From NCBI RefSeq assembly GCF_000411155.1, contig NZ_KE150266.1:1240001-1304000 (forward strand): DNA of 64,000 nt. The letters are read 5' to 3'. Positions 19,601 through 27,229 of the stretch are shown here, in pieces. The translations under genes and the position numbers were made by a program. Source of the DNA: Gleimia europaea ACS-120-V-Col10b (GTDB taxonomy: Bacteria > Actinomycetota > Actinomycetes > Actinomycetales > Actinomycetaceae). Below the pieces are notes generated by a model. That model worked only from the letters and a program-made list of their open reading frames with translations. It made no database searches and was not told where the DNA came from. Each line of letters begins with the position of its first letter. Position 1 is the stretch's first letter.

Positions 19601-21429
19601 AACTGGCCAGCGACGTCCTGCCACTCACGCCAACGCAAGAAGTGCAGGAACTCGCGCTTGCACATCTTTCTAAACTGCGTTCCTGAAAGTTCGCGCGACT
19701 GCAATCGCAAATACCGCCACAGTGATAGGTACGTGATGAAATCAGACTCCGGATCCAAGAAGCGCTCATGCGCCCTGTCCGCATCCTCTTTGAACTGCTC
19801 TGGACGCTCGCGCACGTCCTGCATGGATAGTGCGGCAACAATAATCAAAACTTCCGAGGCTACGCCCTCTCGGTCTGCTTCGATCAACATGCGTCCCAGG
19901 CGCGGGTCGATTGGCAGGCGCCCTAACTGGCGGCCAATGCGAGTAAGGCGCAAAGAATCGCGCGGGGAACGCCGCGTTACCGCTCCAATTTCTTCCAGCA
20001 AGCCAACGCCATCACGCACCGCCTTAGAGGCAGGCGCGTCCAGGAACGGGAAGTCCTCCACCGCGCCGAGTCCCAGTGAAATCATCTGCAAAATAACGGA
20101 AGCCAGCGATGTGCGCAGAATCTCCGGTTCCGTGTAGCGCGGGCGCGCCGCAAAATCTGCCTGCGAGTAGAGGCGAATCGCCACGCCATCACTCACGCGC
20201 CCGCAGCGGCCCGAACGTTGGTTTGCAGAAGCCTGTGACACCGGTTCGATGGGCAGGCGCTGCACCTTAGTGCGGTTCGAGTAGCGTGAAATACGAGCCA
20301 AACCCGGATCTACCACGTAGCGGATTCCCGGTACGGTCAGCGACGTTTCCGCAACGTTGGTGGCCAGCACCACGCGCCGGCGCGGGTGCGGCATGAAAAT
20401 GCGCTGTTGCTCCGGGGCGGAAAGGCGCGAATACAGCGGGAGCACTTCCACCCCGTTAGCCGGGCTCTTGTCCGTTGCGTCACCGGCGTGAATGTAGCGC
20501 GGACCCAGCGAATCTGAAAGCGTGTGCGTGGCGTCGCGAATATCGCGCTCGCCGGGCAAGAACACCAGGATGTCGCCCGGCCCCTCGTCGATAAGCTCCT
20601 CAACGGCTTCACATATGCCCGTCAGGTAATCGATGTCCTCACCCATGCCGTATCCAAGCAGGGCCAGCGGCGCATCCGCATCCTCTAACACCAACCCCTT
20701 AACCGACATAGGACTGTCTGCCTCATCTGCGTTATTCGCGGGAGGGTCGGACTGCTCTAACGGGCGATACCGGATTTCCACAGGGTAGGTACGGCCCGAA
20801 ACTTCCACAACTGGAACAGGCTTACCTAGCGCTTTGGCAAAATGGTCTGCAAACCTGTCCGAGTCGATCGTTGCCGACGTGATGATTACCTTCAAATCCG
20901 GGCGCTTCGGTAACAGCTGCGTCAGATACCCAATCAGGAAGTCAATGTTTAGAGATCGCTCGTGTGCCTCGTCAATGATTATGGTGTCGTACTTATCCAG
21001 GTTTGGGTCGTTTTGCACCTCGGCAAGCAAAATACCGTCCGTCATTAGTTTCACGAGGGTGGTGGGGCCAACTTCATCCGTGAAACGCACCTGGTAACCA
21101 ACCACGTCGCCGGGCCGCTTGCCCACTTTCGTTCCCAACTCATGGGCGATCCGGTCCGCCACTGTGCGAGCCGCCAGCCTGCGCGGCTGGGTGTGGCCAA
21201 TCATTCCCCTAATGCCACGGCCCAGCTGCAAACAAATTTTTGGAAGCTGCGTGGTTTTACCCGACCCGGTTTCACCCGACACAATCACTACCTGGTGATT
21301 TTCAATGGCGTGAGCGATGTCTTTGCGCCGGGCCGACACCGGAAGTTCCTCTGGGAACGTGATTACCGGCAACGCCGCTACCCGGCCTGCCAGTTCTTCG
21401 TTGGAGAACCCAGATTTTCTTCCCGCCAT
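16687..21429 (-). CDS. hrpA: ATP-dependent RNA helicase HrpA (DEAH box)
   Basis: A large DEAH-box helicase involved in RNA remodelling. It has Walker A GETGSGKT (52-59), DEAH at 153-156, SATID, and a second RecA domain with NVAETSLTVPG and QRSGRCGR. The helicase-associated and OB-fold regions follow, then a long C-terminal domain of the DUF3418 type. At 1580 aa it is longer than the ~1300 aa of Escherichia coli HrpA. The excess lies in two low-complexity Ser/Lys/Glu-rich inserts within the C-terminal half (roughly residues 1045-1145 and 1230-1300). The start has AGGAG in the six bases between a TAGGAT hexamer and ATG. Codons around 17935-17950 also spell a parS site. Confidence 0.95.
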   Translation of the reverse strand: MAGRKSGFSNEELAGRVAALPVITFPEELPVSARRKDIAHAIENHQVVIVSGETGSGKTTQLPKICLQLGRGIRGMIGHTQPRRLAARTVADRIAHELGTKVGKRPGDVVGYQVRFTDEVGPTTLVKLMTDGILLAEVQNDPNLDKYDTIIIDEAHERSLNIDFLIGYLTQLLPKRPDLKVIITSATIDSDRFADHFAKALGKPVPVVEVSGRTYPVEIRYRPLEQSDPPANNADEADSPMSVKGLVLEDADAPLALLGYGMGEDIDYLTGICEAVEELIDEGPGDILVFLPGERDIRDATHTLSDSLGPRYIHAGDATDKSPANGVEVLPLYSRLSAPEQQRIFMPHPRRRVVLATNVAETSLTVPGIRYVVDPGLARISRYSNRTKVQRLPIEPVSQASANQRSGRCGRVSDGVAIRLYSQADFAARPRYTEPEILRTSLASVILQMISLGLGAVEDFPFLDAPASKAVRDGVGLLEEIGAVTRRSPRDSLRLTRIGRQLGRLPIDPRLGRMLIEADREGVASEVLIIVAALSMQDVRERPEQFKEDADRAHERFLDPESDFITYLSLWRYLRLQSRELSGTQFRKMCKREFLHFLRWREWQDVAGQLRDLARPLGLQMDPLQIPSRREVRDQEREGGAVDAAARATTALTARTSGRNSEQIHRALLVGLLSNLGSWDQTTQDYQGARGTRFVVWPGSGLARKHYDWVMAAELVETSRLFARTVAKIQPEWVEKSAKRLLKHSYSQPYWSSKMGAAMVREKVMLYGLTLVADRPLLLANVPQGAKVEAPANATSIAARAGVTGGELGGSPQQVAREMFIQHALVDGEWNAHHKFVRKNSELLAKIHEAEKKLRQGGTVSDDAIFAFYDERVPREIVSAAHFDAWWRRQRDKRLLEMERADVLPGAREVDQRGYPAKWHQGDITLPLHYEFDPGSPRDGLTVRVPVAVLPRLHDAGFEWLVPGMLEELLTATIRALPKQLRAQLVPAPDVARELAAWIKQHVWMSEGALRPESTQPSQDARVCADSSAFGAPSSTASSGESGSEEDELDPRSLEASLGRLAAWASKSGTANQKSIAKMKQASARHASQSQTVPVSKPEPVTSTDHDTFSQQSDSPKQPKGGLENQEKRVKRIPGTRAGEFLPHYFDAFAHAAQAVKGVDVSRETLDDLTLPAHVTPMFVVVNAQGRELRSGEDLTWLQKQLSGQSQKAVRSAMREALNQAMKESGAKSEPSKRTKKALEGVQAKPQSDARMKARTSSVEPGSNSVLASSATAPEMFTSVPELDDLSDWPDVGEALPLSVDARTPTGLSVRAFPALVPQGTPSQPRAGVRVIAERTQADASHRAGLARLVLARTQLPVARVSTRWTGREALILASGPYPDTQSLVADAQLAAAASLVDEFETSPVRVRSQGQFAQLVDWVRDRIEDRIYLILSWAVEAFAEFGELDRVVRSVSSPAMVQVLTDVREHSNGLVFAGFLTRVPFGWLQHVARFVKADRLRVEKTSQSASVLARDEGLWRSVKDVEAALASARAALPAHEVARTAQLDEALWLAEELRVSLFAQELGTSRKVSLKRLYAILNG
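17935..17950. other. parS, ParB-binding centromere site
   Basis: TGTTTCACGTGAAACA is a perfect 16-bp palindrome and an exact match to the bacterial parS consensus bound by ParB for chromosome segregation. It lies inside the hrpA coding sequence, encoding Val-Ser-Arg-Glu-Thr within the variable C-terminal region. parS sites cluster near oriC. Confidence 0.93.
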
Positions 21430-21435
21430 GCTCCT

Positions 21436-21441
21436 ATCCTA
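21436..21441 (-). promoter_or_regulatory. -10 element upstream of hrpA
   Basis: TAGGAT on the minus strand, six bases before the hrpA ATG. An AGGAG lies between them, so a leaderless transcript and a normal ribosome site cannot both use this spacing. Confidence 0.35.
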
Positions 21442-21494
21442 GAGAAAATAGCGAGAACACAAACATTTCGGGCGTCTCGCTATGTGGGATACAG

Positions 21495-21591
21495 ATTTCG
21501 AAATGGTAAGGGTAGATCACAAAAAACGGTGGCGAGGTAAAAATGCGATCCTCGATATATGGCGCAAAAGTGTCCGTTATGTTTCGAAATG
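21495..21591. promoter_or_regulatory. Paired TTTCGAAATG palindromic words between hrpA and the peptide ABC operon
   Basis: TTTCGAAATG occurs at 21496-21505 and 21582-21591 in the 285-base divergent region; each core is the palindrome TTTCGAAA. They could be operator half-sites for a regulator of either gene. The regulator is unknown. Confidence 0.3.
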
Positions 21592-21663
21592 CTAACAATG
21601 CAGCGTCTCAGACTTAGAACGTGCAGATTCCAAAAAATCTCATCCTGCTAGAGTTCAACCCAA

Positions 21664-21689
21664 ATGAAGCGCGACATTTCGCTCTTCAT
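21664..21689 (+). promoter_or_regulatory. Leader hairpin upstream of the peptide-binding protein
   Basis: ATGAAGCGCGA (21664-21674) pairs with TCGCTCTTCAT (21679-21689) with one mismatch. It ends about 17 bases before the GGAGG ribosome site and could affect stability or translation of the operon mRNA. Confidence 0.4.
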
Positions 21690-21714
21690 CCTTATCCGAC
21701 TTTACGGAGGAAAA

Positions 21715-23346
21715 ATGAAACGTTCATACCTGCGCCTAGCTGCCCCCTTTGCGGTGGCGGCACTCGCGCTGACCGCATGCTCTGGCGGTTCTGGTAATGG
21801 TGGCGCAAATGCGCCCGAGGGTGAGTCTGGTGGCGTTGTTGTAGCCAACGGCTCCGAGCCGCAGAACCCGCTCATTCCGACCAACACCAACGAAACCGGT
21901 GGCGGCAAGATTGTTGACCTTATCTACGCTGGCCTCGTCTACTACGATGCAGACGGTGCCGCGCAGAACGACCTTGCTGAATCGATTGAAACTGAAGATT
22001 CCCAGAACTTCACGATCAAGATTAAGGAAGGCGAGACCTTCTCTGACGGTTCACCCGTTACTGCCAAGTCCTTCGTTGACGCATGGAACCAGGGTGTAGC
22101 GCAGTCGCACCTTTCCTCCCACTTCTTCGAGCCCATCAAGGGCTTCCCAGAGGATGGCGAGGCTCCCGCTGACTTCGCCGGCCTCGAGGGTCTAAAGGTT
22201 GTTGATGACCAGACGTTCACCGTTGAGCTGTCGCAACCTGAAGCTGACTTCCCGCTCCGCCTGGGCTACTCCGCGTTCTACCCGCTACCTGAAGCAGGTA
22301 TTGGCGACGCCGACGCGGTTGCAGCATTTGGCGCCGCCCCGGTTGGTAACGGCCCCTACCTGCTAGAGTCCGGTGATGACTGGAAGCACAACGAGTCGAT
22401 CATGCTGAAGCCGAACCCGAAGTACGACGGCCCGCGCAAGGCTAAGAACGGTGGCGTTGAGATCAAGTTCTACGCCCAGCAGGACGCGGCATACAACGAC
22501 CTCCTGGGTGGAAACCTGGACGTTCTTGACGCGGTGCCCGACTCGGCATTCTCCAGCTTCGAAACCGAACTTGGCGACCGCGCTGTAAACCAGCCGTCCG
22601 CTACCTTCCAGTCCTTCACCATCCCGGAGCGCCTCGCGCACTTCGACGGTGAAGAAGGCAACCTGCGTCGTCAGGCAATCTCCATGTCGATCAACCGCGA
22701 GGAGATCACCGACACCATCTTCCAGGGCACTCGTAGCCCGGCACACGACTACACCTCGCCGGTAATCGACGGCTACAACGAGAACGTTGAAGGCAACGAG
22801 GTTCTGAACTACGACCCGGAGAAGGCCAAGGAACTGTGGGCCAAGGCTGACGAAATCTCCCCGTGGGAAGGCTCCTTCGAAATCGCTTACAACGCTGACG
22901 GTGGCCACCAGGCATGGGTAGACGCAACCACGAACTCCATTAAGAACGTGCTTGGCATTGACGCGAAGGGCGCCCCGTACCCCGACTTCAAGTCGCTACG
23001 TGACGAGGTAACCAACCGCAAGATCGAAACCGCGTTCCGTACCGGCTGGCAGGCCGACTACCCGGGTCTGGGTAACTTCCTCGCCCCGCTGTACGCCACG
23101 GGTGCTGGTTCGAACGACGGCGACTACTCCTCAGCAGAGTTCGACGGCCTCCTCAAGCAGGCTGCAGGTGCCAAGTCAGTTGAAGAGTCCAACGAGCTCT
23201 ACCTGAAGGCGCAGACGGTTCTCTTCAAGGATCTACCTGCAATCCCGCTGTGGTACTCCAACGTGACCGGTGGTTCAACTGAAGCTGTAAACAACGTTCA
23301 GTTCGGATGGAATTCTGTTCCGCTTTACTACCAGATCACCAAGTGA
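21715..23346 (+). CDS. Peptide ABC transporter substrate-binding lipoprotein (SBP_bac_5)
   Basis: A 543-residue lipoprotein of the DppA/OppA family that captures peptides outside the membrane. The signal sequence ends in a lipobox LTAC with Cys near residue 22, then a flexible Gly/Asn linker. Family features include EPQNPLIPTNTNE near the start and GWQADYPGLGNFL near the C-terminus. The ATG at 21715 is chosen for the GGAGG at 21706-21710 and the proper signal; an in-frame ATG at 21664 lies in the leader hairpin. It is the first gene of a complete operon with two permeases and a dual ATPase. Confidence 0.93.
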   Translation: MKRSYLRLAAPFAVAALALTACSGGSGNGGANAPEGESGGVVVANGSEPQNPLIPTNTNETGGGKIVDLIYAGLVYYDADGAAQNDLAESIETEDSQNFTIKIKEGETFSDGSPVTAKSFVDAWNQGVAQSHLSSHFFEPIKGFPEDGEAPADFAGLEGLKVVDDQTFTVELSQPEADFPLRLGYSAFYPLPEAGIGDADAVAAFGAAPVGNGPYLLESGDDWKHNESIMLKPNPKYDGPRKAKNGGVEIKFYAQQDAAYNDLLGGNLDVLDAVPDSAFSSFETELGDRAVNQPSATFQSFTIPERLAHFDGEEGNLRRQAISMSINREEITDTIFQGTRSPAHDYTSPVIDGYNENVEGNEVLNYDPEKAKELWAKADEISPWEGSFEIAYNADGGHQAWVDATTNSIKNVLGIDAKGAPYPDFKSLRDEVTNRKIETAFRTGWQADYPGLGNFLAPLYATGAGSNDGDYSSAEFDGLLKQAAGAKSVEESNELYLKAQTVLFKDLPAIPLWYSNVTGGSTEAVNNVQFGWNSVPLYYQITK

Positions 23347-23368
23347 TTACTCGAAAATAAGGTAGCGT

Positions 23369-23395
23369 AGGCTCGGAGGGATTCCCTCCGAGCCT
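23369..23395 (+). terminator. Intra-operon hairpin after the binding-protein gene
   Basis: AGGCTCGGAGG (23369-23379) pairs perfectly with 23385-23395 around a 5-base loop. No T-run follows. It probably acts as partial terminator or 3' stabiliser, giving excess binding protein over permease. Confidence 0.65.
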
Positions 23396-23401
23396 CGCTC
23401 C

Positions 23402-23443
23402 TGTGAGAACATAACTCACAACCGTGAGATGATAACTCACAAC
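23402..23443 (+). repeat. Two tandem 21-bp repeats with internal dyads
   Basis: Units 23402-23422 and 23423-23443 agree at 18 of 21 positions. Each contains an inverted GTGAG...CTCAC pair, so the two dyads sit exactly two helical turns apart. They may be DNA operator sites or form two small RNA stems in the permease leader. Confidence 0.7.
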
Positions 23444-23454
23444 CAATAAATAAA

Positions 23455-23470
23455 AACTGCGTAAGCAGTT
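23455..23470 (+). promoter_or_regulatory. Small hairpin just before the permease ribosome site
   Basis: AACTGC-GTAA-GCAGTT forms a 6-bp stem with a 4-base loop, ending four bases before AAGGAG (23475-23480). It may modulate translation of the permease. Confidence 0.45.
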
Positions 23471-23486
23471 ACCCAAGGAGACCACA

Positions 23487-24413
23487 ATGATCCGATATAT
23501 CGGACGTAGACTCCTGCAGCTGATCCCCGTCTTTATAGGCGCAACGCTGCTCATCTACGCGTTAGTGTTCCTCATGCCCGGTGACCCAATCCAGGCTCTC
23601 GGCGGCGACCGCGGCCTGCCACCGGCCGTCGCGGAACAAATGAGGGCGCGCTACAACCTTGATAAGCCATTCATCGTCCAATACCTGCTGTATCTAAAAG
23701 GTATTTTTACCCTCGACTTCGGCACCACATTCTCTGGCCGTGAAGTCACCGACGTGATGGCAGGCGCATTCCCTGTAACTATCAAACTTGCCCTAATGGC
23801 ACTCGCGTTTGAAGCAATTTTTGGCATCGGCTTTGGCCTCATCGCTGGAATGCGTCGCGGCGGCATCTTCGATGGCACCGTCCTCGTGGTCTCCCTATTC
23901 GTCATCGCAGTGCCCACGTTCGTTATCGGCTTCGTCCTCCAGTTCTTCATAGGTGTGAAACTCGGGTGGGCACCAACAACAGTTGGTAGCAACACCACTT
24001 TCGAAGCCCTCCTCATGCCCGCAATCGTGCTCGGCGCCGTGTCCTTCGCCTACGTGCTTCGCCTAACCCGGCAGTCCGTATCCGAAACCATGTCATCGGA
24101 CCACGTGCGCACCGCATACGCCAAGGGCCTTTCTCGCGGTAAAGTGATTCAAAACCACGTGCTACGAAACTCGCTCATTCCAGTGGCAACATTCCTTGGC
24201 GCCGACCTCGGAGCCCTCATGGGCGGCGCAATCGTCACCGAAGGCATCTTCTCTATCAACGGCGTAGGTGGCAACATGTACCAGGCCATCATCAAGGGCG
24301 AACCCGCAACCGTCGTGTCATTCACGACCGTCCTTGTGATCGTCTACATCATCGCCAACCTGCTAGTGGATCTGCTATACGCAGCTCTGGATCCGAGGAT
24401 TCGCTATGAGTAA
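23487..24413 (+). CDS. Peptide ABC transporter permease (DppB-like)
   Basis: A 308-residue inner-membrane permease with about six spans. It has the N-terminal segment typical of DppB (IGRRLLQLIPVFIGATLLIY) and the DPIQALGGDRGLPPA region. The cytoplasmic coupling loop reads RTAYAKGLSRGKVI, the EAA motif that docks onto the ATPase. It has AAGGAG seven bases upstream and its end overlaps the next gene by 8 bases. Together with its partner it forms the channel for peptides delivered by the upstream lipoprotein. Confidence 0.94.
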   Translation: MIRYIGRRLLQLIPVFIGATLLIYALVFLMPGDPIQALGGDRGLPPAVAEQMRARYNLDKPFIVQYLLYLKGIFTLDFGTTFSGREVTDVMAGAFPVTIKLALMALAFEAIFGIGFGLIAGMRRGGIFDGTVLVVSLFVIAVPTFVIGFVLQFFIGVKLGWAPTTVGSNTTFEALLMPAIVLGAVSFAYVLRLTRQSVSETMSSDHVRTAYAKGLSRGKVIQNHVLRNSLIPVATFLGADLGALMGGAIVTEGIFSINGVGGNMYQAIIKGEPATVVSFTTVLVIVYIIANLLVDLLYAALDPRIRYE

Positions 24414-25359
24414 CCAAACTACCTACCGAAAAGGCCAAGAACACTTCGTATCTGACGTAGACGAAACCGGCTTGGGGGCCGTTGACGCCGTAGCGGACGA
24501 CTCCGCGCCCTCGTCAATGTGGGGCGAAGCCTGGAAGAACCTGCGCAAACGCCCCCTGTTCTGGGTGTCAGCCGCAATCATTGCGATGGCCCTACTGTTG
24601 GCCGCATTCCCCAGCCTGTTCACCTCAATGGATCCGAACTTCTGCGAACTGTCGCGCTCCATGGAAGCCCCTTCTGGTGGCCACCCGTTCGGCTTCGACA
24701 GGCAGGGCTGTGACATCTACGCGCGCACCATCTACGGCGCTCGCGCATCCGTAACCGTAGGCGTGTTCACCACGATCGCAGTGACCATTATGGGCGCCGC
24801 ATTCGGTTCCCTGGCCGGCTACTTCGGCGGCTGGCTCGACTCCCTGCTCTCGCGCATCACCGACGTTGTGTTCGCCATTCCGTTCCTGCTTGCCGCAATC
24901 GTGGTTATGCAGATGTTCCGCTCCCACCGGGCCACCTGGACCGTGGTGCTTGTCCTCGCAATCTTTGGCTGGCCCCAAATTGCGCGCATCACGCGCGGCG
25001 CTGTTCTGAGCGTTAAGAACGAAGAATACGTGTCAGCGGCAAAGGCTCTAGGCGAATCCAAATGGACCATCCTCATGCGCCACATCCTGCCAAACTCTGC
25101 GGCACCCATCATCGTTTATGCAACCGTAGCGCTTGGCACGTTCATCGTTGCCGAAGCAACTCTCTCATTCCTGGGCGTGGGCCTACCGCCAGACATCGTC
25201 TCGTGGGGCGGCGACATCAACAAGGCGCAGGTTGCGCTCCGTACCCAGCCATCCGTGCTGTTCTACCCCGCAGGTGCTCTAGCCCTGACCGTGCTCAGCT
25301 TCATCATGATGGGTGACGTGGTACGCGACGCTCTCGACCCGAAGTCACGAGAGAGGTAA
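24406..25359 (+). CDS. Peptide ABC transporter permease (DppC-like)
   Basis: A 317-residue permease of the DppC/OppC type. A hydrophilic N-terminal ~45 residues is followed by the first span (PLFWVSAAIIAMALLLAAF) and a periplasmic-side loop with HPFGFDRQGCDIYAR, characteristic of the family. The EAA coupling loop is YVSAAKALGESKWTILMRHI. It overlaps the first permease by 8 bases, indicating coupled translation, and is followed within five bases by the ATPase gene. Confidence 0.94.
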   Translation: MSNQTTYRKGQEHFVSDVDETGLGAVDAVADDSAPSSMWGEAWKNLRKRPLFWVSAAIIAMALLLAAFPSLFTSMDPNFCELSRSMEAPSGGHPFGFDRQGCDIYARTIYGARASVTVGVFTTIAVTIMGAAFGSLAGYFGGWLDSLLSRITDVVFAIPFLLAAIVVMQMFRSHRATWTVVLVLAIFGWPQIARITRGAVLSVKNEEYVSAAKALGESKWTILMRHILPNSAAPIIVYATVALGTFIVAEATLSFLGVGLPPDIVSWGGDINKAQVALRTQPSVLFYPAGALALTVLSFIMMGDVVRDALDPKSRER

Positions 25360-25364
25360 ACGAA

Positions 25365-27059
25365 GTGGAAAACGAGATGAACACTGACGTCGAGCCCCTG
25401 CTCGAAATAAAAGACCTCGAGGTCGCCTTCCAATCTTCCACGGGCATGGTTCCCGCAGTGCGGAAAGCCAACCTCACCATCTACCCCGGCCAGTCCGTTG
25501 CTATCGTAGGAGAATCAGGCTCCGGTAAATCCACTACCGCGCACGCCATCATTAACCTCCTGCCCGGCACCGGTAAGATCGTTGGCGGCTCCATCAAATT
25601 CCGTGGTGAAGAACTCACCACTAAGAGCCGCAAAGAGATGGAACGCATCCGCGGACGCCACATTGGCCTCGTCCCGCAAGACCCCATGTCTAACCTCAAC
25701 CCCGTTTGGAAAATCGGTTTCCAAGTTCGCGAAGCCCTTAAAGCCAACAATGTGGTTAAAGGCTCGCAAATGCACCAGCGGGTTAACGAGCTCCTTGCCG
25801 AAGCCGGGTTGCCTGACACCGAACGGGTTGCGAAACAGTACCCGCACGAGTTCTCCGGCGGCATGCGCCAACGCGCTCTCATTGCCATTGGCCTAGCGGC
25901 GCGCCCCGAACTGCTCATTGCGGATGAGCCTACCTCCGCCCTTGACGTGACCGTGCAGCGGCGCATCTTGGACCACATGGAGAATCTCACCCACGAGCTT
26001 GGCACCGCAATGCTGTTCATCACGCACGACCTCGGCCTTGCTGTTGAACGCGCTGAACACCTGGTGGTCATGCACCGTGGCCGCGTTGTGGAATCCGGGC
26101 CTGCCATGCAGATCCTGCAACGTCCGCAACACCCCTACACCAAGAGGCTGGTTGCCGCTGCTCCCTCGCTAACCACCGCGCGAATCATGACCGCGCATCA
26201 GGCTGGCATTCAGGTGACCGAAGAGGAACTTCTGGGCGCAGGTAAGGGCGCAACCTCAACCGAAGCTGCGGTTGAAGTTAAGAACCTGGTGAAGACCTTC
26301 CCGATTCGCGGCAAACGCGGACAGACCTTCAAGGCGCTTGACGACGTTTCCTTCACGCTCCGTAAAGGTACGACGCTGGGTGTTGTAGGCGAGTCCGGTT
26401 CTGGTAAATCAACTGCGGCGAACATCATTCTTGGCCTGTTGGAGCAAGACTCTGGCGACGTCATTTTTGAGGGCGTAAACGTTTCTGAACTTTCCAAGAA
26501 GGAACGCTTCGCCATGCGCCGCAACCTGCAAGTGGTGTTCCAAAACCCGTACGGCTCTTTGGATCCCATGTACTCCATTTACCGCGCGGTTGAAGAACCC
26601 ATGCGCGTACACAACTGGGGGACTAAGAAGGAGCGTGAGGAGCGCGTTGCGCAACTGCTTGACATGGTTGCCCTCCCTCGGTCCGCGATGAGGCGCTACC
26701 CTAACGAGCTGTCTGGCGGCCAACGCCAACGTGTGGCCATCGCCCGCGCGCTTGCGCTCCGCCCGCACGTCCTCGTGCTTGACGAGGCCGTGTCTGCGCT
26801 TGACGTGCTTGTGCAAGACCAAATCCTGCACCTGCTAAACGACATTCAAGCTGAAATGGAACTGTCCTACCTGTTCATCACCCATGACCTCGCAGTTGTC
26901 CGTCAGATCGCTGACGACGTGGTGGTAATGCAACACGGTAAGGTAGTTGAAACCGGTGCAACGGACGCGATCTTCGACAGCCCGCGCACCGACTACACGC
27001 GCAACCTGATCGACTCGATTCCCGGCAAGAGTATCGAACTGGGAATCGTCGACGACTAA
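25365..27059 (+). CDS. Dual-domain peptide ABC transporter ATPase (DppD-DppF fusion)
   Basis: A 564-residue protein with two complete ABC ATPase cassettes. The first has Walker A GESGSGKS (49-56), signature FSGGMRQR and Walker B LLIADEP. The second (~285 onward) has GESGSGKS, LSGGQRQR and VLVLDEA. The C-terminal segments after each cassette (HPYTKRLVAAAP; RTDYTRNLIDSIP) are the oligopeptide/dipeptide-type extensions. One chain therefore replaces the usual DppD and DppF pair, a common actinobacterial arrangement. The GTG at 25365 is favoured because GAGAGG ends about eight bases upstream; the ATG at 25377 is too far. Confidence 0.94.
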   Translation: MENEMNTDVEPLLEIKDLEVAFQSSTGMVPAVRKANLTIYPGQSVAIVGESGSGKSTTAHAIINLLPGTGKIVGGSIKFRGEELTTKSRKEMERIRGRHIGLVPQDPMSNLNPVWKIGFQVREALKANNVVKGSQMHQRVNELLAEAGLPDTERVAKQYPHEFSGGMRQRALIAIGLAARPELLIADEPTSALDVTVQRRILDHMENLTHELGTAMLFITHDLGLAVERAEHLVVMHRGRVVESGPAMQILQRPQHPYTKRLVAAAPSLTTARIMTAHQAGIQVTEEELLGAGKGATSTEAAVEVKNLVKTFPIRGKRGQTFKALDDVSFTLRKGTTLGVVGESGSGKSTAANIILGLLEQDSGDVIFEGVNVSELSKKERFAMRRNLQVVFQNPYGSLDPMYSIYRAVEEPMRVHNWGTKKEREERVAQLLDMVALPRSAMRRYPNELSGGQRQRVAIARALALRPHVLVLDEAVSALDVLVQDQILHLLNDIQAEMELSYLFITHDLAVVRQIADDVVVMQHGKVVETGATDAIFDSPRTDYTRNLIDSIPGKSIELGIVDD

Positions 27060-27078
27060 CGCGCGAAATATCGACCAA

Positions 27079-27114
27079 GATCGCCGCTGGTAGCTCAAGC
27101 TGCCAGCGGCGATC
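27079..27114 (+). terminator. Terminator of the peptide ABC operon
   Basis: A 16-bp stem (27079-27094 with 27099-27114, one G-U pair) around loop TCAA, followed by a weakly T-rich tail. Confidence 0.75.
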
Positions 27115-27229
27115 CTAATTCGTCTTCAAGCAGTGAGTGCCCGCAACTAGCCTGCTGCGTTGGTTAAAGCCAAGACTAAGTGACCTAATGGAAACTCGTT
27201 AAGGGATTGATTCCCCCTTAGTAGATGAC

